Positions 1 through 6,520 are shown, counted from the stretch's first letter. The stretch is DNA of 8,179 nt from Propionibacteriaceae bacterium UBA4569 (GCA_002387005.1 DGKN01000113.1:1299-9477); one strand, 5' to 3'. Made by a program: numbers and translations. Notes: a model not told the origin generated them from the sequence alone.

Positions 1-491
1 GTCCGTTCGCGGTGGCGGGCTTCGCCATCTATGCCATCGTGCTGGGCGCGCAGGCCGAGCTGATGCGCGCCGACACCTCCGTGTTGTGGTTCCTGCTGCC
101 TGCCGCGTTCCTGGGCCTGAGCGCCTCCTTGATCTGGGGTCCGCTGTCGATGTCCGCGACGCGCGACCTCCCGCCGCGCTGGGCCGGTGCCGGTTCGGGC
201 GTCTACAACGCCACCCGCCAGCTGGGTTCTGTATTGGGTTCCGCTGCGATCGCGACCATCATCGAGTGGCAGCTCTCCCGCACCATGCCCGGCGGCGGGA
301 CGGGCGGCGCGCAGACCTCCGAGGGCACGCGCGCCCAGCTCCCGGACATGCTCGTCGGGCCCTTCAGTACCGCCATGCACCACTCCGCGTGGTTCCCCGC
401 CGTGGCCGTGCTGGGTGGTCTGTTCGCGTCGATGTTCATCGTGAAGCCGCACTTCCTCCAGCAGCGCGAGAACACGGAACAGTCGCGCTGA
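1..491 (+). CDS. MFS drug exporter, DHA2 (EmrB/QacA-like) family, C-terminal part
   Basis: This is the 3' end of a gene that starts before the window; the reading frame is open from base 3 to the TGA at 489-491. The protein would be a proton-driven 14-helix efflux pump in the cytoplasmic membrane. Visible are hydrophobic segments typical of the last helices and the DHA2 late-helix signature, here reading GAGSGVYNATRQLGSVLGSA, followed by a periplasmic loop rich in Gly/Thr and a last helix (WFPAVAVLGGLFASMFIV) with a short basic tail. The 'PFSTAM' segment before the final helix is also usual for the family. The substrate cannot be read from this fragment; drugs, dyes or organic cations are the usual ones. 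The gap to the next gene is 124 bp and contains a likely new promoter, so the following ABC genes are probably a separate transcription unit. I saw no clear terminator after the stop. Confidence 0.88.
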   Translation, partial: PFAVAGFAIYAIVLGAQAELMRADTSVLWFLLPAAFLGLSASLIWGPLSMSATRDLPPRWAGAGSGVYNATRQLGSVLGSAAIATIIEWQLSRTMPGGGTGGAQTSEGTRAQLPDMLVGPFSTAMHHSAWFPAVAVLGGLFASMFIVKPHFLQQRENTEQSR

Positions 492-531
492 ACCTCGCAA
501 ACCGACGCCACTGAGGGCATCCGGAAACCCG

Positions 532-561
532 CTGGCGAGTGTCAGGACCCCGGCGTAGGGT
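532..561 (+). promoter_or_regulatory. Probable promoter of the ABC transporter operon
   Basis: A -10-like TAGGGT at 556-561 fits the actinobacterial TANNNT pattern. It is preceded, with an 18-bp spacer, by CTGGCG (532-537), a weak match to TTGACA. The expected start site near 568 leaves a leader of about 48 nt before the GTG at 616. A short 5-bp hairpin (567-571 with 583-587) can form in that leader. The rest of the 491-616 gap shows nothing else. The call rests on pattern only. Confidence 0.35.
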
Positions 562-615
562 GGCGGGGCGCCGGCAAACCGAGCGCCGCCGATCCGACAA
601 AGATCAGGTCCCACC

Positions 616-2547
616 GTGTCTCCGCAAGCCTCAGCCACCGCCACCACCACGCCCTCAGCCACCCCGCCTTCCGAGCCCACCCTGGCCCCCGGTTGGGACG
701 ACCTCACCCGTCCCGCCTCGGTCACCCCCGTCCCGGCTCGCACCCGCGGCATCACCTCGCTGTGGCGGCTGCTGCCCTATGCCCGTCCGCGGCTGGGGGC
801 CTGGCTGTGGATGCTGCTGTTCACCGCCTCCTCCACGGCGATGAGCGTCGCGGTGCCGCTGGTCACCCAGCGCCTGGTGGACGGGCCGATCGCGAACGCC
901 GACCAGCGCGGCCTGCTCGTGCTGGGTTCGGTCGCCCTCGTGCTGGGCATCGGTGAGGCCTTCTTCTGGTTCGCCCGCCGACTGCTCGCCGGCCCGACCG
1001 GAGTCGGCGTCGAGACCGGCATTCGCACCGAGCTGTACGCCAAGCTGCAACGCCTACCGATGGAGTTCCACAGCCGGTGGCAGTCGGGCCAACTGCTCAG
1101 CAGGATGATGAGCGACCTGGGCACCGTGCGCCGTTTCGTGGCTTTCGGCCTGATGATGCTGCTCGTCTCCGCGATCCAGGTGTGTGTCGTCATCGTCCTG
1201 CTGATGCGGATGTACTGGCCGCTCGGTGTGGTCGTGCTGATCTCCGTGGTCCCCATCGCCGGGCTGTGCCTGGCCAACGAACGCCGATACACCAAGATCA
1301 GCCGCCGCGTACAGGACCTCACCGGCGACGTCGCCAATGTCGTCGAGGAGGCCGCCCAGGCGCACCGCGTCGTCAAGGCTTTCGGCCGCTCCGCGCACCT
1401 GTTCGACCGCTTTGACGCCCAGGCCCGCAAGCTGCAGGAGGCCTCCATGGACCGCGTCCGCAACACCGCGTCCTTCTGGACCTTCCTCGAGGTCATCCCC
1501 ACCGTCACGATGGTCGTCGTGCTGGGCATCGGTGCCTGGGCCGCCGCGCAGGACCGTGTCTCGCTGGGCACCCTGGTCGCCTTCATCACCTTGACGCTGT
1601 CGCTGGTCTGGCCGATCGCCATGCTCGGTTTCCTGATGTCGATGACGCAGGACGCGATGACCGCCGCCGACCGCGTCTGCGAGATCTTCGACGCCGCCGA
1701 GACCATCACCGACGGCGAGCGCGAGCTCACCCACGCGAGCGGTGCGCTCAGCTTCCACGACGTCAGCTTCCGCTTCCCGGACGGGGACGAGGACGTGCTG
1801 CACGGGCTCAGCCTGGACATCCATCCCGGCGAGACCATCGCCGTGGTCGGCGGCACCGGCTCGGGCAAGACGACGCTCACCGCGCTCGTGCCCCGCCTGT
1901 TCGACGTCACGTCCGGATCGATCACCATCGACGGCGTCGACGTCCGCGACCTCAAGCTGGACAACCTGCGCTCCATCGTCGCGACCGCCTTCGAGGACCC
2001 CACGCTGTTCAGCATGTCCGCCCGGGAGAATTTGACGCTCGGACGGCCGGACGCGACCGACGCCGAGGTCGACCTGGCCATCGAGGTGGCGCAGGCGCAC
2101 TTCGTCCACGACCTGCCCTGGGGCCTCAACACCCGAATCGGCGAACAGGGCATGAGCCTGTCCGGCGGCCAGCGCCAGCGCCTGGCCCTCGCCCGCGCCG
2201 TGATCACCCGTCCCCGGATCCTGGTGCTGGACGACACCCTCAGCGCCCTGGACATCCACACGGAGGCGCTGGTCGAACAGGCGCTCAAGCGCGTGCTCGT
2301 CGGCGTCACCGGCATCGTCGTCGCACACCGGGCGTCCACCGTGATGCTCGCAGACCGCGTCGCGCTGTTGCAGTCGGGGACGATCTCCCACGTCGGCACC
2401 CACAGCGAGCTGCTCGCCAATGTCCCGGAGTACCGGGAGCTGTTGAGCGCCGACTTCGACGCCGAGGGTGGCCTCGACGAGCTGGGTCACCGCGAACAGG
2501 GTCACCGCGAACAGGGTCACGGCGAGATGGCGGGAGCCCAGCGATGA
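616..2547 (+). CDS. ABC exporter half-transporter, degenerate-site subunit (TMD-NBD)
   Basis: A 643-residue membrane-domain plus ATPase fusion, the usual length for a type IV (MsbA/LmrCD-like) half-exporter. Residues 2-42 are a Ser/Thr/Pro/Ala-rich, probably disordered leader. Six membrane helices lie at roughly 60-345. The ATPase domain shows an A-loop aromatic F387, Walker A GGTGSGKT at 412-419, signature LSGGQ at 515-519, Walker B ILVLDD at 535-540 and the switch His at 571. Two catalytic positions are altered: the Q-loop position is Glu460, and the residue after Walker B is Asp540 instead of the catalytic Glu. In heterodimeric exporters such as TM287/288 this marks the subunit whose own nucleotide site is non-hydrolytic. 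The C terminus carries a tandem GHREQ repeat. The GTG start at 616 has only a weak AGG (606-608) as ribosome site. The stop overlaps the next start (ATGA), so the two subunits are coupled. Substrate is unknown; drug or lipid export is the family expectation. Confidence 0.93.
   Translation: MSPQASATATTTPSATPPSEPTLAPGWDDLTRPASVTPVPARTRGITSLWRLLPYARPRLGAWLWMLLFTASSTAMSVAVPLVTQRLVDGPIANADQRGLLVLGSVALVLGIGEAFFWFARRLLAGPTGVGVETGIRTELYAKLQRLPMEFHSRWQSGQLLSRMMSDLGTVRRFVAFGLMMLLVSAIQVCVVIVLLMRMYWPLGVVVLISVVPIAGLCLANERRYTKISRRVQDLTGDVANVVEEAAQAHRVVKAFGRSAHLFDRFDAQARKLQEASMDRVRNTASFWTFLEVIPTVTMVVVLGIGAWAAAQDRVSLGTLVAFITLTLSLVWPIAMLGFLMSMTQDAMTAADRVCEIFDAAETITDGERELTHASGALSFHDVSFRFPDGDEDVLHGLSLDIHPGETIAVVGGTGSGKTTLTALVPRLFDVTSGSITIDGVDVRDLKLDNLRSIVATAFEDPTLFSMSARENLTLGRPDATDAEVDLAIEVAQAHFVHDLPWGLNTRIGEQGMSLSGGQRQRLALARAVITRPRILVLDDTLSALDIHTEALVEQALKRVLVGVTGIVVAHRASTVMLADRVALLQSGTISHVGTHSELLANVPEYRELLSADFDAEGGLDELGHREQGHREQGHGEMAGAQR
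2484..2526 (+). repeat. 15-bp in-frame tandem repeat at the 3' end of the first ABC gene
   Basis: Two perfect copies of GGGTCACCGCGAACA (2484-2498, 2499-2513) are followed by a partial third copy (2514-2526). Because 15 is a multiple of three, the repeat encodes Gly-His-Arg-Glu-Gln twice and then Gly-His-Gly-Glu, a charged tail after the ATPase domain. Copy number could change by slippage without loss of frame. Confidence 0.9.
2532..2547 (+). promoter_or_regulatory. Ribosome site and ATGA stop/start overlap coupling the ABC subunits
   Basis: GGGAG at 2532-2536 lies 7 nt before the ATG at 2544, inside the end of the upstream gene. The ATG shares bases with the TGA stop at 2545-2547. This arrangement usually gives translational coupling, which would hold the two exporter subunits near 1:1. 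Confidence 0.8.
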
Positions 2548-4418
2548 GCACCGACACCACCCAGAAGCGTGCCCATCAGCCACAAGAACTCGACCCCCGG
2601 GAACGCTGGCGCGGGATCGCCGCCGAGAAGGTCACCGAGGCCGAGCTGGACCAACGCTCGTCCGGCTTCCTCAAGGCCCGCTCCCGCACGCTGCTCGGAT
2701 CGCTGCTCAAGCCCTACCTGGGCCTGGTGTGGGTGATGGGCGCCGCGGTCATCGCGGAGAACCTCGCCCGCCTCGCGTCCCCCTGGCTGGTGCGCCGTGG
2801 CATCGACCACGGCATCCCGGCGCTGGTCCAGGACGACCGCGCCACGGAACTCATCAGCACCGTCGTGCTGATGCTGGTGGCGCTCGCGGTGCAGTCGATC
2901 ACCCGGATCTGGTTCCTGCGCACGTCTGGGCGCGTCGGGCAGGAGGCCTTGCTCGACCTGCGCCGGCGCGTGTTCCAGCACTTCCAGAAACTGGACGTCG
3001 CCTTCCACGACCGCTACACCTCGGGACGCGTGGTCAGCCGGATGACCAGCGACATGGACGCGATCGCCGAGCTGTTGGCCGGTGGTTTCGACGGCCTGCT
3101 CACCGCCATCCTGACCCTGGTCGGCACCTCGGTGATGCTGCTGGTGCTGGACCTCGAACTGGGCCTGATGTCATTGGCTTCGATGATCTTCGTCGGCTTG
3201 CTGCTGCGCTGGTTCAGCACCCAGTCGAGCCGCACCTTCCGCACCATCCGTGAGCGCTCCGCCCAGGTCATCGTCCACTTCGTCGAGACGATGACCGGCA
3301 TCAAGGCGGTGCAGTCGTACCGACGCGAGCAGCGCAACCAGGAACTGTTCGCGCAACTGGCGGACGACTACGGCCGCGCCAACATCCGCTCCTTCAGGCT
3401 GTTCGCGATCTTCATGCCCGGCATCAAGCTCGTCGGCAATGTCACCATCGGCCTGGTGCTGCTGTGGGGTGGCTGGCGCGTGATGCACGGCACGATGACG
3501 CTCGGCGTGCTGACCGCCTTCCTGCTCTACCTGCGCAACTTCTACGAGCCGATGCAGGACATCGGGCAGTTCTACAACACCTTCCAGTCGGCCTCCTCGG
3601 CGCTGGAGAAGTTGTCAGGCGTGCTGGACGAGGAGTCCAGCGTCGCCGCCCCGGCCGTGCCCGCGCCACTGCCCGAGCCGAAGGGCAAGGTCGACTTCGA
3701 CCACGTCCGCTTCGAGTACGTCGAGGGACGTCCGGTGCTGCCCGACCTGGACCTGCACATCCCGGCCGGCCAGACGGTCGCGCTGGTCGGCACCACCGGC
3801 GCGGGCAAGACCACGATCGCCAAGCTGATCGCCCGCTTCTACGACCCGACCTCGGGGGCGGTGAAGCTGGACGGCGTCGACGAGCGCCGGCTCAGCGACG
3901 ACGACCTGCGCCGCGCGGTGATCCTGGTCACGCAGGAGAACTTCATGTTCAACGGCACCATCGCCGAGAACATCGAGTTCGGCGGCCCGGGCGTCCCCCG
4001 CGAGCAGGTCGAGGCCGCAGCCCGCGCCGTCGGGGCGCACCACTTCATCGAGGCGCTGCCGCAGGGCTACGACACCCCGGTCGCCAAGCGCGGCGAGCGG
4101 TTGAGCGCCGGGCAGCGCCAGCTGGTGGCCTTCTCCCGCGCCTTCCTCGCCGACCCGGCGGTGCTGATCCTGGACGAGGCGACCAGCTCGCTGGACATCC
4201 CGTCCGAACGACTGGTGCAGCACGCCCTGAAGACGCTGCTCGCCTCCCGCACCGCGGTGATCATCGCGCACCGGCTGTCGACGGTGGAGATTGCCGACCG
4301 GGTGCTGGTACTGGAGCATGGCAAGGTTCTCGAGGACGGCTCCCCTGCGGAGCTGATGGGCCAGGCCGGCGGGCGGTATGCGTCCCTGCATGATGCCTGG
4401 ATTGCCTCCTTGGCCTGA
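2544..4418 (+). CDS. ABC exporter half-transporter, consensus-site subunit (TMD-NBD)
   Basis: A 624-residue partner of the preceding protein with the same order: a charged N-terminal stretch of about 50 residues, six membrane helices to about residue 350, then an ATPase domain. The ATPase has A-loop Tyr392, Walker A GTTGAGKT at 416-423, Q-loop Gln464, signature LSAGQ at 520-524, Walker B VLILDE at 540-545 with catalytic Glu545, and switch His576. Its own Walker motifs are therefore canonical, while its signature is altered (LSAGQ for LSGGQ). That signature would face the Asp540-containing site of the partner, so all deviations fall in one composite site. This is the pattern known for heterodimeric exporters (TM287/288, LmrCD, BmrCD type). 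It sits in the cytoplasmic membrane and is expressed with its partner through the ATGA overlap. The transported compound cannot be told from sequence. Confidence 0.93.
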   Translation: MSTDTTQKRAHQPQELDPRERWRGIAAEKVTEAELDQRSSGFLKARSRTLLGSLLKPYLGLVWVMGAAVIAENLARLASPWLVRRGIDHGIPALVQDDRATELISTVVLMLVALAVQSITRIWFLRTSGRVGQEALLDLRRRVFQHFQKLDVAFHDRYTSGRVVSRMTSDMDAIAELLAGGFDGLLTAILTLVGTSVMLLVLDLELGLMSLASMIFVGLLLRWFSTQSSRTFRTIRERSAQVIVHFVETMTGIKAVQSYRREQRNQELFAQLADDYGRANIRSFRLFAIFMPGIKLVGNVTIGLVLLWGGWRVMHGTMTLGVLTAFLLYLRNFYEPMQDIGQFYNTFQSASSALEKLSGVLDEESSVAAPAVPAPLPEPKGKVDFDHVRFEYVEGRPVLPDLDLHIPAGQTVALVGTTGAGKTTIAKLIARFYDPTSGAVKLDGVDERRLSDDDLRRAVILVTQENFMFNGTIAENIEFGGPGVPREQVEAAARAVGAHHFIEALPQGYDTPVAKRGERLSAGQRQLVAFSRAFLADPAVLILDEATSSLDIPSERLVQHALKTLLASRTAVIIAHRLSTVEIADRVLVLEHGKVLEDGSPAELMGQAGGRYASLHDAWIASLA

Positions 4419-4511
4419 GTGGCGTTCCGGACCGCCTCTGGTCGCAGCCCGCTGAGGCTGGCAAGCTTGCACCCGCACCCGCACCCGCTGACGCGACCCG
4501 AAGGAGCACCA
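4419..4511 (+). other. Leader region of the thioesterase gene with palindrome and hexamer repeat
   Basis: This 93-bp gap contains a small hairpin (CAGCC 4445-4449 with GGCTG 4456-4460), a perfect 10-bp palindrome GCAAGCTTGC (4461-4470) and three tandem GCACCC hexamers (4469-4486). It ends in a strong AAGGAG ribosome site (4501-4506), 5 nt before the ATG at 4512. I found no convincing promoter, so the thioesterase may be transcribed by read-through from the ABC operon. The frame is open back to a GTG at 4419, but that start has no ribosome site. Confidence 0.55.
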
Positions 4512-4934
4512 ATGAAGCCGTCCCTCGTTCCCGGCACCTCCGCCGAGATCACCGTCACGGTCGTCGACGAGCTCACTGTGCCCGCGATGATCCCCTGGTA
4601 CCCGAACTTCGCGGGCATGCCGCGGGTGTTCGCGACCGCCTTCATGGTGGGCTTCCTCGAGTCTGCGGCCGTCGAGGCGCTGCACCCCCACTTGGACGAG
4701 GGTGAAGGCAGCGTCGGCATCCACGTGGACGTGTCCCACGAGGCCCCGAGCGCTGTGGGTTCCACCATCACCGGACGCGCCGAGGTAACCGCCGTCGAGG
4801 GTCGCATCATCACCTTCGAGGTGGAGTTGGCCGACAACGCCGGCATCATCTGCACCGGCACGCATCAGCGCGCCGTCATCAACGCCGAGAAGTTCCCCGC
4901 CCGCGCTCAGCAGCGCCTCGACGACGCTCGCTGA
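4512..4934 (+). CDS. FlK-like acyl-CoA thioesterase (hotdog fold)
   Basis: A 140-residue protein that aligns without gaps, from memory of the family, to the fluoroacetyl-CoA thioesterase FlK of Streptomyces cattleya. The catalytic residues of FlK fall at the same numbers here: Thr42 (in VFATAF), Glu50 (in GFLESA) and His76 (in DVSHEA). Gly69 and Arg120 (in THQRAV) also match. The family hydrolyses acyl-CoA thioesters in the cytoplasm; FlK removes toxic fluoroacetyl-CoA. In the FlK lid, Val23 and Phe33 are kept but Leu26 is Met26 and Phe36 is Met36. Phe36 is important for the fluoro-selectivity of FlK, so a different small acyl-CoA is likely. The ATG at 4512 is chosen because of the AAGGAG site 5 nt upstream and because it gives the FlK numbering exactly. 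No fluorometabolite genes are visible nearby. Membership of the FlK-like thioesterase family is firm; the substrate is not. Confidence 0.85.
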   Translation: MKPSLVPGTSAEITVTVVDELTVPAMIPWYPNFAGMPRVFATAFMVGFLESAAVEALHPHLDEGEGSVGIHVDVSHEAPSAVGSTITGRAEVTAVEGRIITFEVELADNAGIICTGTHQRAVINAEKFPARAQQRLDDAR

Positions 4935-4973
4935 GCCCGGCGACGCAGGACGATCCCGATCCCGAGTCCCGCT

Positions 4974-5005
4974 GAACCAACAAACCAACGAACCAACAAA
5001 CCAAC
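4974..5005 (+). repeat. Perfect 16-bp tandem repeat, C-rich and G-poor
   Basis: GAACCAACAAACCAAC occurs twice back to back (4974-4989, 4990-5005). Each copy is itself two near-identical 8-mers (RAACCAAC). The stretch lies 39 bp after the thioesterase stop and 4 bp before a strong hairpin. In the thioesterase transcript it would be an unstructured C-rich, G-poor segment, as preferred by Rho. On the opposite strand it is a G/T-rich run just after the same hairpin. Confidence 0.85.
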
Positions 5006-5009
5006 GAGC

Positions 5010-5043
5010 AGGGCCCCGTCCGGACGAATCCAGACGGGGCCCT
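5010..5043. terminator. Strong hairpin, probable terminator between convergent genes
   Basis: An 11-bp perfect stem pairs AGGGCCCCGTC (5010-5020) with GACGGGGCCCT (5033-5043). The 12-nt loop can add three more pairs (5022-5024 with 5029-5031) beyond one mismatch, closing on a CGAA tetraloop. There is no U-tract on the plus strand, as is common in high-GC actinobacteria. On the minus strand the hairpin is followed within a few bases by a G/T-rich run. It lies between the thioesterase (plus) and YceI (minus) genes. Confidence 0.75.
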
Positions 5044-5047
5044 GGTG

Positions 5048-5082
5048 CAACCAGCGTCGGGGCTACGGGCCGACGCTGGTTG
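5048..5082. terminator. Second hairpin, probable terminator of the YceI gene
   Basis: A 13-bp perfect inverted repeat (5048-5060 with 5070-5082, core ACCAGCGTCGG/CCGACGCTGGT) has a 9-nt loop. It starts 13 nt after the YceI stop in the direction of that gene. No U-tract follows on either strand. Together with the hairpin at 5010-5043 it makes a back-to-back pair that separates two convergent transcripts. Confidence 0.7.
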
Positions 5083-5095
5083 GCCAAGTGGGAGA

Positions 5096-5644
5096 TCAGG
5101 CGTTCTTGATGGCCGAGATCTCGATCTCCAGGTTCACCTTGTCGGCGACCAGGACGCCGCCGGTCTCCAGCGCGGCGTTCCAGGTGATGCCGAAGGCCTC
5201 GCGGCTGATGGTGGTGGAGCCCTCGAAGCCAGCGCGCTGGTTGCCGAAGGGGTCGGTGGCAACGCCGGTGAACTCGAAGGGGATGGTGAGCGACTTGGTG
5301 TTGCCCTTGATCGTCAGGTCGCCGGTGATGTCGGCGGTGTCGTCACCGGTCTGCTCGACCTTGGTGGAGACGAAGGTGACCGTGGGGAATTGCTCGGCGT
5401 CGAGGAAGTCCGCGCTCTTGACGTGGCCGTCGCGCTGCTCGTTGCCCGAGTTGAAGGAGGAGGTCTGCGCCGTGACGGTGACCGAGGAGTTGGCGAGGTT
5501 GGCGCCGTCGATGACGGCCTGGCCCTCGAAGACGTCGAAGTTGCCGCGCACCTTGGTGATCATGGCGTGACGGGTGATGAAGCCGAGACGGCTGTGGGTG
5601 TTGTCGATGGTCCAGGTGCCGGTGAGCGCGGTCAGGTCGGTCAT
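5096..5644 (-). CDS. YceI family protein (lipocalin-like, isoprenoid-binding fold), cytoplasmic form
   Basis: A 182-residue YceI-domain protein filling the whole length. The opening motif GTWTIDNTHSRLGFITRHAM (9-28) followed by VRGNFDVFEG (32-41), and the middle motif with R71, G73 H74, S77, F80 L81 and FPTVTF (86-91), are typical. The family folds as a beta-barrel that binds long isoprenoid chains such as polyprenols or quinone precursors. E. coli YceI is periplasmic and base- or stress-induced, but this protein has no signal peptide and should be cytoplasmic, as in many actinobacteria. The ATG at 5644 is preferred over an in-frame ATG at 5677 because AAAGGA lies 9 nt upstream of it (5654-5659) and the family motif starts right after. 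The longer form would also run through the probable operator. The gene stands alone, divergent from a DUF4328-like gene and convergent with the thioesterase gene. Confidence 0.92.
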   Translation of the reverse strand: MTDLTALTGTWTIDNTHSRLGFITRHAMITKVRGNFDVFEGQAVIDGANLANSSVTVTAQTSSFNSGNEQRDGHVKSADFLDAEQFPTVTFVSTKVEQTGDDTADITGDLTIKGNTKSLTIPFEFTGVATDPFGNQRAGFEGSTTISREAFGITWNAALETGGVLVADKVNLEIEISAIKNA

Positions 5645-5665
5645 GTCTTTCGGTCCTTTCGAGGG

Positions 5666-5685
5666 GTTGTAGAACATTCAACTAC
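5666..5685. promoter_or_regulatory. Imperfect palindrome before yceI, possible MarR-type operator
   Basis: The half sites GTTGTAGAA (5666-5674) and TTCAACTAC (5677-5685) flank a 2-bp centre and pair at 7 of 9 positions. The element lies 22 bp upstream of the YceI start codon, in the leader or promoter region. TTGAA/TTCAA inverted repeats of about 18-20 bp are a common shape for MarR-family operators. No MarR gene is in this window, so the regulator would be encoded elsewhere. Confidence 0.45.
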
Positions 5686-5744
5686 TTAGGTCTGGGCAGC
5701 ATTCCCATTTCTCGAAACTTTTTTCCGCGACCCCATCCTCGGGC

Positions 5745-6491
5745 ATGCTTCTGCTCATGGCCAGCACTCAGCCCGGTTGGCGAACCGGTCCCGACGGACG
5801 GGTCGTCTGGGCCGCCCCACGCCGCCGCCGATTGGGCCGTTTCCATGAGTGGCTGGGATGGGCGGTGCTCGGCCTGCTGGGCGCGGTCGCCATCATCGAC
5901 CTGGCCGACCTGGGCATCACCCTCGTGCGAGTCGCGCTCTCCCAGTCCGATCGCCCCGACCCCTTCCGCACCTATGACCTGCTGGAGCGCACCCGCCAGC
6001 TCGAGGCCTGGCACATCAAGGTCTGCGTGGTCGTCGCGATCGGCTGGATCATCTGGCAGACGATGGCGGCAGTCAGTTCCCGGGTGCCGCGCCAGGCCCT
6101 GTGCTACGCCCCCTTCTTCCATGCGACCAGTTGGTTCATCCCGATCGCCTCGCTGGTGATGCCGCTGCAGAACATGGCCGACCTGCGCTACGCCACCGAG
6201 TACCCGCTCTCGCGCAGCGAGGGGATACTGCCCCCACGGCGTCGCATCACGAGGCTGTTGGCCGGCTGGTGGCTGAGCTGGCTGGTTGCCCTGCCGACGC
6301 TGTTGTTCTCGATCTCGGCCCTGCCCTATGCACTGCTTGAGATCACCCCGGAAGTCGGCGCCACCCTTGAGGCGGCCATGGACGTCGTGCAGATCGTCAA
6401 TGATGTGCTCGCGATGGCCGTGGTCGGCGAGGTCCACTTCCGGCTGCGAATCCAGCGCCAACTGCGAATGGAACCCATCGCGCCCTTCTAG
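5745..6491 (+). CDS. DUF4328-like integral membrane protein
   Basis: A 248-residue protein of unknown function with about four to five membrane helices (near 37-62, 91-110, 122-141, 172-198 and possibly 213-228). A basic stretch RRRRLGR at 26-32 precedes helix 1, suggesting a cytoplasmic N terminus. The pattern of a helix with W101/W104, then a basic link, then WFIPIASLVMPLQNM (130-144) followed by an acidic residue and another Trp-rich helix (WWLSW, 175-179) resembles DUF4328 proteins of actinobacteria. Starts at 5745 and 5757 are both possible; neither has a good ribosome site. A -10-like CATCCT at 5734-5739 would place transcription start at about 5745, so a leaderless message beginning at the first ATG is plausible. 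The -35 region is poor. Its stop lies 24 bp from that of the convergent tetR gene. No function can be assigned. Confidence 0.7.
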   Translation: MLLLMASTQPGWRTGPDGRVVWAAPRRRRLGRFHEWLGWAVLGLLGAVAIIDLADLGITLVRVALSQSDRPDPFRTYDLLERTRQLEAWHIKVCVVVAIGWIIWQTMAAVSSRVPRQALCYAPFFHATSWFIPIASLVMPLQNMADLRYATEYPLSRSEGILPPRRRITRLLAGWWLSWLVALPTLLFSISALPYALLEITPEVGATLEAAMDVVQIVNDVLAMAVVGEVHFRLRIQRQLRMEPIAPF

Positions 6492-6520
6492 ACGGTCATC
6501 ATCTCTGGACGGGCATCATC
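6491..6520. repeat. Imperfect 13-bp direct repeat across the convergent stops
   Basis: GACGGTCATCATC (6491-6503) and GACGGGCATCATC (6508-6520) differ at one base and are offset by 17 bp. The first copy begins in the last base of the DUF4328-like stop codon. The second covers the tetR stop codon at 6516-6518. They do not form a hairpin, so I see no terminator between the two genes. Confidence 0.7.

Noticed and set aside
777..2583. Long open frames on the minus strand (509-547 codons) opposite the first ABC gene, and another of 490 codons at 3615-5087
   Set aside because: They lie opposite clearly coding ABC and thioesterase genes, have no recognisable domains, are low in complexity, and are the expected by-product of GC-rich third positions.
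4419..4511. GTG at 4419 as the start of the thioesterase, adding 31 residues
   Set aside because: No ribosome site precedes it, the added sequence is a translated repeat (HPHPHP), and the ATG at 4512 has a strong AAGGAG and gives the FlK numbering exactly.
5045..5689. Plus-strand open frame of 214 codons opposite yceI
   Set aside because: The minus-strand frame encodes a full YceI domain with a ribosome site; the plus-strand reading is Gly/Val/Asp/Glu-rich antisense noise and runs across both hairpins.
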